From Geosiphon pyriformis (Eukaryota; Glomeromycota; Glomeromycetes; Archaeosporales; Geosiphonaceae): a stretch of 64,000 bases of DNA. This document shows positions 24,717 to 36,900 of this stretch, piece after piece. Position 1 is the stretch's first letter; every line of letters begins with the position of its first letter. Both the position numbers and the translations under genes were made by a program. The notes under the pieces are model-generated. The model made no database searches, was not told the origin of the DNA, and was given only the letters and a program-made list of their open reading frames with translations. Location: contig JAAOMT010000046.1 in the NCBI GenBank assembly GCA_016748015.1, forward strand, positions 742,959-806,958, written 5' to 3'.

Positions 24717-25570
24717 TTATTTCTTCCTTTTTAAAATTAAGCTCCTGCAAAATCATCTATTTCAGCCAAGTTTGTGTTTTCCATAAAGAACTCAAATGTT
24801 GTCTTCAGTATTACTTTTTGTAGAACTTCAAATTGAGTATTTGTCATCTGTTTTATGTTGTTAACTGTAATAGTTTTCAAAGTTTTATCTAGTAGTACTA
24901 TTGGACAGTGTTTAAATGCTGAATATAGTCAGTATGTTGCTTTGTAGTATAGATTTAAGTTGTTTTTTCCCACAAATTTTTCTACTTGTCTGCAGGCTTC
25001 TTTGTTGATTGTTTGATGGTTAAAGTTTTTATATGGGCTATTTAATCATAATTGTAACCCAATTTTAAATAACCAATAGATGAGTGGAAGTTTCTTTTTC
25101 CATTTCTTTGCATTTTCAGATGTCCATTTTCTTGTTACTGGCTCCAGTGTTTGCCTGTTCAGACTCTCTCTTATTTTCTCAATTTTCACCTGACACAGTT
25201 CTATTTCTGTCACCTTTTCCTTCTTTTTAGCTGTATCAGGTCCTATCTCCACCATATTTTTTTTTTCTTTTGTAAGGAAAGGTTTGCTTATAAGGATGGG
25301 ACAGCTTAGTTCTAGTTGAACTCTTATCCATCCCTTTCTTGCTCTTATCTCTGTATCGTATCTCTTTTTTATCAATTGTGATTTCTATTTGAGTGGAAAA
25401 TTGTTGAATTGTATCAAACAGTTGTTTCGAAAGTTGTAGAATTTAATCTGAAAAATCCATGTTGAAAAAAGTTCTATCATTTTCTTGTTGTTTTCTGGGT
25501 GGTATATATACTTAAATTTCCCAATTTAATTTGCTATGTGTTGTCTATGTTTTGATAACAATAATTGGTT
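24717..25570 (-). pseudogene. Element E post-integrase region
   Basis: Includes a 109-codon open frame (25375-25046), very Lys/Glu-rich in its middle, and the shared C-terminal blocks: KWKKKLPLIYW at the place of the WWIQQFPR block, EKFVGKNNL, and a DFAGA ending over the purine tract. Homologous position and length to the region in C, D and F; function unknown. Confidence 0.55.
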
Positions 25571-26760
25571 TCAGATCTCATGGTATATCTTCTGGTCTGA
25601 TTAATGAAATTTGTGTTCCTAGTTGATGTATTGATGACAATGACTGTAGTTTCACATGATAAATTTTTAATTAATTCTCATGAGCTACTTTCTTTAAAAT
25701 CATGTCTTCCAATCATAATTTGTAAGCTCTATTTTCTAATGCTTTGTGTATGTGGAATAAACCATTTTACTTTGGGTCAAACTTTCTGCTCTATTGTTTT
25801 TCTGCTTTTGTATAATGTAACAATACTTGGTCTCCAATCTTAAATTCCATTGGTTGTTCGAGTAGGCAATCATCATGTCTTTCTTTTTGTCATTCTTGAG
25901 TGTTACTAATATTGTCAACCACTATTTTATGATTGTTTTCTAATGTTTCCATTAGCTGGTATGTTTTTTGGCATAAGATATCTTCAAATTTTTTTTTGTT
26001 AATAGTTTCTGTTGGGTAAGACACTATTTTTCATTCAATAAGTAACATTGCTTTTCTTCCATAGACTAATTCAAATGGTGTAAACTGTATCATATTTTGC
26101 TTTAATATTCAATATGCAAAGAGTACAGAAAATATAAATAAGTTCTATTCTTGTTTGTTTTTATAACTTATTTTTGCTAATGCTTCACATAATGTTCTAT
26201 TAAACTGTTCCACCAGTTCATTTGTTTGTGGGTAATATGGTGACAATAACTGTCATTTTATACCAAAAAGTTGACTCAATTTAGTTAATGTAATATTGAC
26301 AAAATGTGTTTTTTGGTCTGATAACAGTTCTTTTAGACATCCATGTTTGCATATTAGATCTTGGTGTACAAATTTGGCTACTGTTTTGGTGTCAGCTACT
26401 TGGATTGCTCTGGCTTCTGGCCATTTTGTAAGGTAGTCTATGACTACAGCGATGTAATGATTTCCTTTGGATGTAATCGACCAACCAAATCAATCTCAAT
26501 TCTATCAAATAGATTTCCAACTGGAATGGGTTGAAGTGGTTTCATTATCTTGGCTCCTCTTCTTTGCTGACATGAGTCACAATTGTAAACATATTCAAAG
26601 ATATCCTTATACATTGTAGACCAATAGTATAGATTTGTTGTTTTTTTCAAAGTCGCATCTTTGTTGAAGTGTCCTGCAGTTGAGTCAGAATGCATACTAT
26701 ATAATATAGCTTTTTTTTTACTGTTCTTAATCAATTATTGTGGGGTGGTGTGGTTTCATT
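25571..26760 (-). pseudogene. Element E integrase
   Basis: An intact zinc module in frame 26734-26444: MHSDSTAGHF with H-x6-H and CDSC, then RIEIDLVGRL with the first catalytic Asp. A second-Asp segment SDQKTHFVN is near 26300, and NELVEQFNRTL with the Glu at ~26190-26220. A weak GPF-type module is near 25770. Stops and frameshifts after the first Asp. Confidence 0.87.
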
Positions 26761-27400
26761 GTTCTTGATAATAGAGTTGGTCATTTTGAATAAAGTAATT
26801 TTGTGCTTGTTTCCATATGGTATTTTGTTCTTGTTGAGATAAAATCTCCTTGAAACATAGTGTCAATAAGTACTGATGTAATTGCTGATAAGTAAGTGTG
26901 TCCATGGGTCTGAGATTAGGTTTGTAACATCCTTGACTAACTGTTGGCATTGGTGTTTTTGGATCCTTCTTTGTAATGAACTTTGATTGGGAATTGTTGC
27001 AGATAAGTACTCCATTTAGCATATTTTCCTTCTAGTTGTGAGTTATTGAGTAACCAAATGAGTCCTTTATGATCGGTATATAAGTTAAATAGTTGCCAGA
27101 GGTAGTGTTTCCATGTTTGTATGGCCCAATAAATGGCAAAGCATTCCAAATCCATTGTGCTATATATTTTTTCTACTGGGCTGGTACTGCAACTAGTGTA
27201 GACAATTGGATGTTCTCTTCTGTTCAGTTCTATTTGTGATAATACAGCTTCTAGTGCATTTTTTGATGCATTTGTAGTGACAATGAATTGTTTGGTGAAG
27301 TTGAGATAGATCAGTATTGGAGATGTAATTAATCACTGTTTAAGATAATTGAAGGCTTTTTGTTGCTCTTCTTTTCACAAGTATGGCACATATTTGAACA
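26756..27400 (-). pseudogene. Element E RNase H and connection
   Basis: Two frames (27155-26937 and 27022-26756): ECFAIYWAIQTWKHYLW, LYTDHKGLIWLL and KYAKWSTYLQQF, the usual C-terminal RNase H blocks with the TDHK Asp. This is the best preserved RNase H tail in the window. Confidence 0.82.
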
Positions 27401-28110
27401 ACAAATGATGAAGGAGTTTTGTAATAGTTGAGAATTCTTTGATAAATTGGCAGTAGTATCCAGCCAATCCTAAAAATCTTTGTAGCTCTCATAAGTTGAT
27501 TGGAACTGGAAAATCCTTGACCTTTTGAATTTTGTCTGGGTTGAGTTTTACTTTATTTTTGCCAATCACATGTCTTAAAAATTTCAGTTTGGTTTTCCCA
27601 AAGAAACATTTATCAGGGTTGAGTTTTAATCTGGCATCTCAAAAGCATTTAAAAACTTGTTGCAGGTGGAGCAAATGTTCATCAAATGTTTCCGAAAAGA
27701 CATTGGTGTCATTCAAGTATACTATGACTGATTTCCACAAGATTCCTTTATACACAACATCTATAAGTTGTTAGAAGATAGTAGGAACATTGTACAGTCC
27801 GAAAGGCATTACATTGAATTCAAAATTTCTGTCTCATATGATGAATGCCATTTTCTCTTTGTTTTTTAGGTCTATTTTAACTTGTCAATATCTACTGGCT
27901 AGATCTAATGACAAGAACTATTTCTTTTTTCCTAAGTTGTCTAAGATTTTTTGGATAAGAGGAGTGGAATAGCTATCTTCTCAGATAACACTATTTAATT
28001 TCTGGTAATTCACACAGAATTATACCTTCCCATTTCTCTTTGTGACTAAAACCACTGAAGAAGACCAAGGACTTAATAATTTTTTAATCAGTCTGTTGTC
28101 AAGCATTCAT
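27400..28110 (-). pseudogene. Element E reverse transcriptase
   Basis: RT core read across stops. A YCQFIKEFST block (~27430), LKFLRHVIGK, YLNDTNVF (~27700-27725, Asp-to-Asn in the first Asp of YLDD), MPFGLYNVPTIF, LDLASRYWQ-type first-Asp block (~27890) and FCVNYQKLN (~28000). Confidence 0.85.
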
Positions 28111-28730
28111 TGTATTTTCTGCTTAATCAGATTATTACCAGATGGGAGTACTCAATAAGCTTACTGCTTAATAGGTTGAGCATCTCTGGTGTCAATCTGA
28201 TGTTTCACAATGTTGGTGTGTCCAAACTCATTTTTGCTGGCAAAAACATTGGTGTATTGGTTCAATAGAATCTTAAGTTGCATTTGCTGTAAAGTGTTCA
28301 GATTTCTCAGATTGAGTTTATTGATTTCTTCCAGCATGAACAAGTAATTTTCTTTTGGCAGGTTTCATACTTGTGAAATAATGTTACAGAACAAAAACAA
28401 TTGAGTGAAATCTGGAATGAGCTGGAGTTTTTCTGGATTCTAAATATCTGAAGATATGGAACCAATGAAGGTTCTCTTAGGAATTTTAATAATGTCTTCA
28501 GTTGGATTGTGGATGGAAATTTTGAAGTGTTTATAAGCTTTGGCTGGTAAGTACAGATTAGCAACATTGGCTAGTAAGCAGATTTTGGGATCAGCCTCGA
28601 AGACTAGTGCTTGGTTTTGAATCTTTCGATCAACTTTGAGAATGTACTGCCAATAAAGAGGGATAGAAATGATGGTGTCAGTATAGATAAGTTCTATCTG
28701 GTTACTATTCTCCTCTGTAAAATTGACCAT
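28111..28730 (-). pseudogene. Element E pre-RT linker
   Basis: Frames 28730-28440 and 28343-28161. NLYLPAKAYKHFKISIHNPT followed by IKIPKRTFIGSI matches the spacer of C and F. LRNLNTLQQMQLKILLNQYT and FASKNEFGHTNIVKHQIDT then lead into RT. Confidence 0.65.
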
Positions 28731-29150
28731 TACATTCTCTCTTCCACTTAAGCTAAACCCATTGATTTTTCAGGCAGTAAGACCTAATTCTTCTCAGATG
28801 GTAACTGGGACTAATTGAAATATTTTGACTAAAGGTAAAAAGATGGCTTAAGCAATCTTTTCATGAAATTCAATCTTGTAAGGTTTGTTTGAATTGTTCT
28901 GTAGCATTATAATAATATTTTTCATATATCCAGCATTGATAATTCCTTCTTTTATGTTGATTCCTTTTTTTGCAAGGCTCAATCTAGACACTACTTGTAT
29001 CATGGTGCTAACAGGAATTTCTAATGCTATTTTGAGATCTATTTTTACCAGGAAATGTAAGGCTATAACTATGGGTAATTGTTCAGGGTATTTTAAGTCA
29101 AAACCTGTGTCAGTCTCATGCACTCTTTCTGGGCATATTTCTTTGTTATT
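28731..29150 (-). pseudogene. Element E dUTPase
   Basis: Motif 1 TDTGFDLKYP (~29095-29120, closest to the family AGYDL), motif 2 RLSLAKKGI (~28960-28985), motif 3 GIINAGYMKNI with the catalytic Asp changed to Asn (~28915-28945), motif 4 EKIA-stop-AIFLPLVK (~28830-28860), motif 5 eroded to a GFSLSGR-like end (~28745). The trimeric dUTPase fold is clear by motif order; the enzyme is dead here. Confidence 0.82.
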
Positions 29151-30010
29151 GTTATTATATCATTTTAATTCTAATTCTTTGGAGAGGTTGAGATACATAA
29201 GATATTGTTCTATTTTGGTAGTCTGATTTGGCTCTTAAAATAATATGTTCTTGGTAAGTAATTTCTCTTCTTCCTCAGGCTCAGATAATTTGGTGATTGG
29301 GTATAGAATTCTAGAAGGCAGGTTGAACATGAAATTACACTTGTCGCAGTATTGAAAGTGACAAAAAATTAAGCAGTAATTGCATAGTTTGGTATTTAGA
29401 TCAACTAGCTGCTGTTTTTGCTCTTCTCAGATTGGAGCCAATTCTTGATATTGGTTCTAAAATGTGTTGGGGTCATCTGTGAAGAAATCATCCATGGGAT
29501 AGTTGGATTCATTATATTTGGACATCCAAGAGTTGTCCTTGATTTCTTGTATTTCTTCAGGCATGGTGCTTTTGACTTTGGCACTTGCCATTCTCCAGAT
29601 TTCGTGATCATTGTGTGGATAACTGTCCAGTCTATTGAGTGCTCATTTCCAAGCATCCTCGATGGAGATTTCCTTTTGTATCTAATCATTGATTAATATG
29701 GTGTACTGACAAGCCTTGTTACATGTTCCTCCTCTGCCAGGCATATTATTCCAGAGTCCTTCATCAGACAGGATCTCACCACATGTAAGGCATGGCATGT
29801 TGTCTCATTTGCCTTGTCATTTCGGTTGTCCAAATTTTTTCAGTACACAAAGTCTGCAATAGTATTTGGTAGCAGTGGGCCATTCTTCGTTGTCCCCGAT
29901 ACATGCACCCATTATGGATAGCTTCTTTCTACAATTAATACATATTAGTTTTGGAGGTTGATAAAATAACTTTTTTTGGTCTGAGGTTACGTATCCTAGT
30001 AATGACAATT
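29151..30010 (-). pseudogene. Element E cysteine-rich module
   Basis: Cluster 1: LICINCRKK, CIGDNEE, YYCRLC (frame 30008-29817), then CLTCGE and a final CNKAC pair down to ~29720. Cluster 2: LCNYC ... YCDKC (~29345-29385). Between them is a helical Glu-rich stretch. An acidic linker leads to dUTPase. Both clusters have the spacing of structural zinc sites; no named family recognised. Confidence 0.65.
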
Positions 30011-30199
30011 GGGGTTCTTCTTAGGCTCTACTTTTTCCTTTTTCTTCCCAAGTTGGTGGTAGGAGTAGTTCAGTTTAATAATCGTCCACCCATGAAACCT
30101 GATAGATCTTGATGGTTAGTGGTAGTGGTGTGTCTTCAACTTCAATTAAGGGTTCTTTAGTATATTGGGTTTTAAAGTGTCCATATGTAGCTGGAACTC

Positions 30200-30640
30200 A
30201 GACATGCTGTCTGTTGAACATGAGTTGAAATTCTTGGGTATTCTAGTCAAACATAGTGTTGGCTTTTGACAACCAATCATTTCCTACTAGAGCTTGATAT
30301 TAAATAGCTTCTATGACAAGTACCTTGATAGGGATTTGGATTCTATTAATCTTGAAGGGGAAGTTGTTAATTTCTCTTATTGGGGTTTTTGTATTTCCAT
30401 CTGTTGTAATGATCCAAGCAGTAGTGGCATAGTCTACTTGACAACCTAGTTGGTCTATGAGCTGCTTCATAATTATGCTATCGGCTGATCCACTATTCAG
30501 GATTAATTTAATGTCTATTCCTCTGACTCTGGTATTAGTGTATAAAGCCATTATTGGTTTATCTTGATTAATGGCTGCTCCACTAAAAAGGCTATGGGTG
30601 TTTAATTATCAATGTCAAAAGGAAATATGGCAGCTAGGGT
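30200..30640 (-). pseudogene. Element E retropepsin
   Basis: Frame 30551-30300: KLILNSGSADSIIMKQLIDQ, in which the catalytic Asp of DSG is Asn. This copy has Lys where P1, C, D and F share a TGA stop. TPIREINNFPFKINRI and ALVGNDWL-type segments follow. Confidence 0.82.
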
Positions 30641-32707
30641 GGTGTTCTCAATAATAGTAACTGGTGGGATATTGCTTTTTGTTTGCTTGAAAGATTGGAA
30701 GATTTGTTCTATATTCCTCTCTTCTATAGGTGTAGATTTATCAAAATCCTGGTCTTCTATAAGACTAAGATAAGAAGCTTGATTCGGGTATCTGGTTGGT
30801 GCTAATTAAAATTGTGCAGGACCACGAGAGATTGGTCGAGACGGTCCACTGTTAATTTGCATCTGATTGTTGTTGGGATTCCTCCATCTCTGATTATAGT
30901 CTATAGCTCAAGATCTGGACTGGCTGTAAGGAAGAGTTTGATAATAAGGGATTGCTTGTGTCATTGGTAATGATTGATAATAATTCTGGGGCAGTAGTTG
31001 AGTATACAGGACTTGTTGTGTGTACTGGAAGAATGGATTTCAAGAGATGAAATATTGGGATACCATGTTTTGCTAATATCTTGGTTGCTGGTATTAGTTT
31101 CCTTGATTTTGGTTCATTATCTTCTTTCTGCAGTCACGGACAATGTGCCCAAATTTCTGGCAGTAGTAACAATTGTGGAGATTGGATTTCCAAGGTTGTT
31201 GCTGTTGCTAATGATTCTGTTGCTGTGGATATCTGCTATTGTTGTTATTTTCTCTCCATTGTGGTGGTTGGTAAGTTTTTGTGGTTCTGACTAAGAATTT
31301 CTCAATTTTCTGAGTTAATTTCTCACTTAATTGAGTTATCTTTGTGTTGATGTCAGAGGTTTCATTGATGGCTAAGTTAACAGCTTGGGTATGGTTCACT
31401 TCTTGTTCTGTAGACTCAAAATCATGAGTGAAAGTAACTGTTTCTTGTAGGTTTGCCAGATGACAAAGTTATATAAATCTTAGAAAGCTGCTTCTTAGTC
31501 TTTTAATGAATTGATTGAGGACTTGTGTGGTGATATAATAATTCTGCTCGATGGCTAAGATTTGTCAAAGAACCTGATTGAATCTTTTGAGATAAGTAGT
31601 TATTGCTTCATAGTCATTTTGTTTTATTATATTGAATTGATTTTACAATCAGATGAGTGTATTAGGGTCACAAAAGTATTGCAGAAAGGCAAGTTTAAAC
31701 TCTGTAAAGGAGGTAGGCTTCTCTGCAAAGCTTTGATACCATGAATTGGCAGTTCCAGTCAGAAAGAACAGCAGTGTCTAAATTGTGTGGTTGTCATCCT
31801 ATCCATTAGCAGTAATTGCTTTCTCAGCATCTACAATTCAAGAATATGTGTTATCTTCTTTACCAAAAATTTTTTCCAATTTAGTGATATCTTGGTAGGT
31901 CATGAGCCAGTTAATAGGTGAGGTGTTACTGATTATGGTTAAGAGGATTGGTGTCCATGTATTTGAGTGTTCTTTGAGTGCTAATGCTGGTTGTTTTCCT
32001 TTGTCACTAGAACCAATAGGTTGTAAGATAGCTGTTTCTTCTATCAAGAGAAATGCTAATTCTGCTGGGTTTTGTGCTGGTGGCTGTTTCCAAGTTGACA
32101 GGTTTCCTTCTATTTGACCAGCTGTTGGGGTAAAATTTCCAAACAGTGATCTGTATTCTCTTAGTAATTTGGTCCAACTGTGTTGGCCTCAAGGGTGTGA
32201 ATTTCCAGGAGTTTGTGGTGTTTCCGACTGGGTTTTCAGGAGTGGATTGAATACAATTCTACTTTGGGGTGTCTGATGATATGATGAAGTTATTGGGAAG
32301 AGGAACCTTGGTTTTTTGTTGACCATGGACTTGTCTTGAGCAGTTGTGAGATTATTGAATCTGTTCTTGTATTCCTCTGGATCGGATTCTACTGGTTGTT
32401 GTACTTAAGGGAATTGTTTTGTCACATAGTGTTTAATGTTTGTATTAACTATTCATAGAGTTTTAGTAATTGCTTGAGTAATAGTAGTTGTTAAGTACCC
32501 TAATAAGCTTTGATGGATTTGTTCTTCAAGTCTTTTTGTATTAGTTGTGCGGCCTAACAAGCAGTTGATTTTTGCATTGATATAGTTGTAAAAATCACTT
32601 TTTGTAATGGTGGTTTCTGCTGGTATTCTTAGATTTTTTCGAAAGTATTGAAATAGTGCTTTTCCATATGAGAAGTGGTCCTTTTTTATTGTTCCAATAG
32701 TCATCAC
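30641..32707 (-). pseudogene. Element E gag with CCHC knuckle
   Basis: Opens at ATG 32707 (MMTIGTIKKDHFSYGKALFQ). A Pro-rich linker and the capsid-like block follow (FLQYFCDPNTLI region at ~31670). The knuckle at ~31130-31173 reads CYYCQKFGHIVRDC with all four ligands. The Gln/Tyr-rich tail runs to ~30850, then a connector to protease. Several stops. Confidence 0.82.
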
Positions 32708-32750
32708 TTTTGTGTATTTCTGGGGTGCTCTGTCTCTGTGGATTTATAAC

Positions 32751-32768
32751 CTTACAGAGAGCACCAAA
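32751..32768 (-). other. Element E primer binding site
   Basis: The minus strand reads TTTGGTGCTCTCTGTAAGG abutting the 5' LTR; identical over its core to element C's PBS. Confidence 0.75.
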
Positions 32769-33633
32769 TGTTACAGGTAAACTGGATAGGGTATGATAGT
32801 AATGTTTGGTGTTCTAGTTTTGGGTTATCTTTCAAAGTTGTCTGCTTTTTTTTTTGTGTTAGTGTTATTAGTCTCTGAAGGTCTATTTCTGGCTGTGAAT
32901 TTACTCATTGAATTCTTTGGTTATAAAGCACAAAGTTTGTCTTTCATCGATTACAACATTTTCTATAAATGTGAACTTTCTTCTCCACACTAATAAGTGC
33001 AATTATTAAGGTCTAGCATTGTCTTTTTGCTCTTCTGGTAAGCTACCAAGATAATGTTAATATTCAAAACTTAAGAGGAGCTTTCTTCTTTTACCAGGCT
33101 ATTACAAAGTTTATTCCAAGACAGTTGATTTTCCTATGTTGTCACTTCAAAAAAATAAAAAAAATAAAATAAAAAAAGAAAAAAAAGAAAAGAATTAGTT
33201 CTCATTAATTGCTGTAATCAAGAACAATTGGTCCAAATCATTAAAGGTTTGAGGCATTTATGCCAATGGCATCTGTCCCAGAACAAAAGTAGGAAATACT
33301 GATTTTAATTTCAATTAAAATCTATAAGATGGGAAAACATGAATTGGTGAATTAGATTTGGTTTTGATAATTTATTGTATTTCGGACTATGAATATATGA
33401 TAAGTATAATATAAAGTAAAATTGATTCCTAATTAACTGTCTGCCTTTTCAACTTTTACAACTACTTGCTTTTATACATTCTTTTGGTTTTACAGGATTG
33501 CTTTTAATTGCTTCACTATTGCTAGTTATTGCTTGTATTTGCTTTGTGTTACCTTGAGTTGTACCACATTTTTCTTGTCATGTTTTTTTGTCACATTTTT
33601 CCATAGCTTTTTGGTTTTTCTATTCAAGTAACA
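32769..33633 (-). repeat. Element E 5' LTR
   Basis: Partner of 23845-24716. TGTTACAGG at the left end and TAACA at 33629-33633. An A/G-rich low-complexity tract (~33149-33196) has diverged in length from the partner copy. Confidence 0.93.
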
Positions 33634-34130
33634 ATGTGAATCACTCCCAAAATCAGGCACATCCTTCATCATCATCCAATCAGCCATAGCAGCAAGAGAT
33701 ATGTAGCTGCCACAATTGTGGTAAATAAGACTATTTGAAAATTAACTGCCATTTTTATAATAAGAACTCACAATTAGAAAATCAATATCAAAACCCTAAT
33801 CACAGATTTCAAACTCTGAATTAATACCCAAATCAGGATCAATACTTACTTTATTACATCCAAATGACACAACAGCCAATTTATTAACCACCAATATATC
33901 AAGTACCAATTTATCAGCCAACAACACCTGTTATTTATTAGCCACAGCCACAAGTAATATACCAGCCCCAACAAATTCAAACACCACTACAAAACTTATC
34001 TCAAACCAGAACACAAAAGCTGAAAATAACACAACAAAACTGGAAATCAGTGATGGTTGTCTATCAACTGATTCCCAGTTCTTCCATTCAATAATCAGAA
34101 ACATGCTTTCAGAATTTAGAGACTAGATAT
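33634..34130 (+). pseudogene. Element D gag, 3' part with zinc knuckle
   Basis: Continuation of the gag split at 23844. The knuckle at ~33703-33748 has CHNCGK-stop-DYLKINC: a Gln codon became TAA and the His ligand became Tyr. The Gln/Pro/Tyr-rich tail runs to ~34000. Confidence 0.82.
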
Positions 34131-34750
34131 GCCCAAAATCTAAATTTCCAACACTATTTAAGTCTTTTAGTTATTTCAGAAGACACCTCATCCAACAACC
34201 AGAAATTCAACCAAAACAAATCACTTATCAGCAACATACCTCCAGCCACCATAACCAATGATGAATTGCTAACAGCAATTTACCCATTTGAATTTGAGAA
34301 ACCATCACAAACACCATTGTTCAATGGAGCCACACTCAAAAAAAAACTTATTACTGCCATGTACACTGATGCTAAATTTGACAGTTAGGCCATAAAACTG
34401 ATTCTAGATAGTTGTTCAGCAGACAGCATCATTACATGACAACTTATGAACCAATTAAGTCACCAAGTTGATTAAGCTGCCAGCACAAGGATAATTACAA
34501 CTGATAGAGCCACTATCAAAATCAATAATAGCATCACTTCTATCAAAGTCTTGGTAATAAAAGTAATGCAATACCAGGCACTAGTTGGCAATAATTGGTT
34601 ATCCAAAACCAACACCATGCTTAATTGGACCATACTAGAGCTCCAACTCAGTATAAATGGTCAGCACACATGTGTACCAGCCATGTGCAGCTACTTTCGA
34701 ATGAACACAACATCTACATCACTAATAGAATTTGAAGAAAAAAAAGAAAA
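34131..34750 (+). pseudogene. Element D retropepsin
   Basis: LILDSCSADSIIT (~34399-34436; DSG reads DSC) and then the shared TGA at 34437-34439. A 69-codon frame (34551-34760) continues with VMQYQALVGNNWLSKTN, ELQLSINGQHT and VPAMC, the C-terminal strands. Inactive. Confidence 0.82.
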
Positions 34751-35450
34751 ACCTACTTAGAAAGCTTATCAAGTCTTGTGGACCAACACTAATCACAATG
34801 AACTATTACCAATACTATTCTGGAATGACAATAGAAAGGGAAAAAAAAAAGAGGAACTTACCAAAAATACTGACCAAACATAGTGGACTTCTCCAGCAGT
34901 ATGAGATAACTTAACTAAAAGCCAAAAAAAATTAGCCAAAAGCAATGGTTATGAACAATTAGAATTAGATGATAAAACTAGAAATTTTTATTATAATAAA
35001 ATAATTAAAGAATAGGAAGAATAATAACAGTACTAAGCTAATACCAACTTGTGAGTAGGAAGAAAATAACAAAGGAAAAGGAAAAGAGAAAAAAGAAGAG
35101 CCAGCACCAATTCCCACCACCACTTATATTCTATACACTTATACTTCACCACCACCATTTAATTATTGCCAATCAGAACTAATATGCATTGATTGTGACA
35201 AGAAATTGTTGTTAATAGGCACATGCTATGGCAATGATGAGGAATACTCTACTGCAACCAAATTCTACTGCTGTTCATGCATCCTAGAATGCTTTGGAAG
35301 ACCAAAAAGGCAAGAAAAATGGGACAACAAATCTTGTTTTGCTTGTGGAGAAACCCTATTAAACAAAAAAATAGGGAACAACATTCCTAGACAAGAAGGA
35401 ACCTATAATGAATCATGTCAATACATGATTCTAATCAGTAACTGAATAAG
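34751..35450 (+). pseudogene. Element D connector and first cysteine cluster
   Basis: A Lys/Glu-rich connector to ~35100, then cysteine cluster 1 at ~35181-35425: LICIDCDKK, CYGNDEE, YCCSC, CFACGE, ESCQY. The frame 35206-35445 is open. Spacing as in E and F. Confidence 0.65.
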
Positions 35451-36070
35451 AAAAAAAACTCCCATAGAAGCTGTTTAGAAAAGAGCAATAAAATATTTAG
35501 ATAATTGTTCACATAATGATGACAAAATCTGGCAAATGGCACTTACCAAAATTGAAGAAGCATTATTAAAAGAAATAAGAATAATCAAAAACAACCCACC
35601 AGAACTCATAGAACTCAACTGGGACCCAAACCCAGATATTATTCTAGAGTCTATAGACCCAAAACAATTTTATAAGCACTACTAAAAATTAGCATTCACT
35701 TAAGAAAAACAAAAGCAATGGTTGGAAGAAATAAACACACAAATTATGTGACTATTGTTTGATTCTCTGTAACTTCCAATATTGTAATGAGTGTGATCTC
35801 ATTTACAATCTACCACCACACATAATCTACACAATCCAAGAAGAGGAAAAACCAATCAGCAGCTGTACATTAGAATTGGAATCAACTTTCAATTCTGATT
35901 CAAACTCTGACAATGACAACAACAAAAACAATAGTTCCAGCTCTATGCAAATTGGCAATAACAACAATGACAATTCAGATTCAGATTTAAATTCCAAACA
36001 ATACATTGCACTCTTTGATCTCACCAAGAAGCAGATTCTAAAATAGTTCAATAATAATAATGAAGGCATT
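35451..36070 (+). pseudogene. Element D second cysteine cluster and Asn/Ser/Asp linker
   Basis: A helical segment follows (IWQMALTKIEEALL at ~35530-35570). Cluster 2 reads LCDYC ... YCNEC (~35746-35793), then IIYTIQEEEKPISSC and a run of Ser, Asn and Asp (35880-35990) leading into dUTPase. Confidence 0.62.
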
Positions 36071-36535
36071 ATGCCTGAATGTGCACATGATACAGATGCA
36101 AGGTTTGATCTAAGATATCTGGAAAAAGATGCCATTAAATTGGAACCATATTTGCACATCTACATTGATCTTAAAATAGCAATAGAAATCTCAGCAACAA
36201 CAATAGTTTAACTAGTATCTAAGAGTAGCTTAGCAAAAAAAGAAATCAACATCAGAGGAAGAATAATTGATGCAGAATATATGAGAAATATTATTGCAAT
36301 ACTACAAAATAACTCAGAAAAGACCTACATTATAGAGCCAAATAAAAAAATAGTACAGACAATATTTCTGTCTCTGGTTAAAATAGCTCAATTAGTATCA
36401 GTAGAAAACAGAGAAAAATTAGGGATTACAACTAAAGAAATACAGAGATTCGGATCAACAGGTAGAATAGATGTACCAGTTAATATGGCAGAGGAAGAAA
36501 TTGCTGACAAGAGAGAAATTATCTTTACCCATTAA
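36071..36535 (+). pseudogene. Element D dUTPase
   Basis: Motif 1 TDARFDLRY (~36093-36120), motif 2 KSSLAKKEI (~36220-36246), motif 3 IIDAEYMRNIIAILQN with the Asp kept (~36262-36310), motif 4 KKIVQTIFLSL (~36346-36378), motif 5 KEIQRFGSTGR (~36433-36465). The last 84 codons are open. One stop precedes motif 2. dUMP-forming activity is inferred for the ancestor only. Confidence 0.82.
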
Positions 36536-36900
36536 TTAATTTTTATTCTACCATATGACCAGTACATGATAACTATAGAGAGAAAAGTAAAGAATTAGGT
36601 ACAGATTTTTGAGGCAAAAACAATACTTTGTGAATTAGAAGAAATTAAATTAGTCAATCTACACATACCAGCCAAAAACCACAGTCACATTAAAATTCCT
36701 ATTTACAACAACATGGAAAACACCATTGAGATATCAAAAGAAATTACCATTGGATATCTAACCACTAAAATTGAAGACCAACTGCCGAACACCATTCCAA
36801 ATTTTCCACAACTGTGCAGATATGTGGATATCACATTACAAACAATATATAAACGAGAAGAATGTTATCTACTTTAACCAAAACAATTGGAACAGATATA
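36536..36900 (+). pseudogene. Element D pre-RT linker
   Basis: NLHIPAKNHSHIKIPIYNN and IGYLTTKIE (~36655-36775) match the linker in C and F, followed by LCRYVDIT and a Cys-containing turn. Unknown beta-rich spacer. Confidence 0.6.

Larger units (their letters stand above)
23845..33633 (-). mobile_element. Element E: full-length Ty3/gypsy inside D gag
   Basis: LTRs 23845-24716 and 32769-33633 (872 and 865 bp) with ends TGTTA and TAACA; PBS beside the right LTR, so minus strand. D gag sequence is continuous across it. The duplication is not exact: ACAT on the left (23841-23844) and ATGT on the right (33634-33637), so one copy has changed. Same domain order as the other nested elements, but the LTR and gag are clearly divergent, making E a related subfamily. 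Not interrupted by another element. Confidence 0.95.
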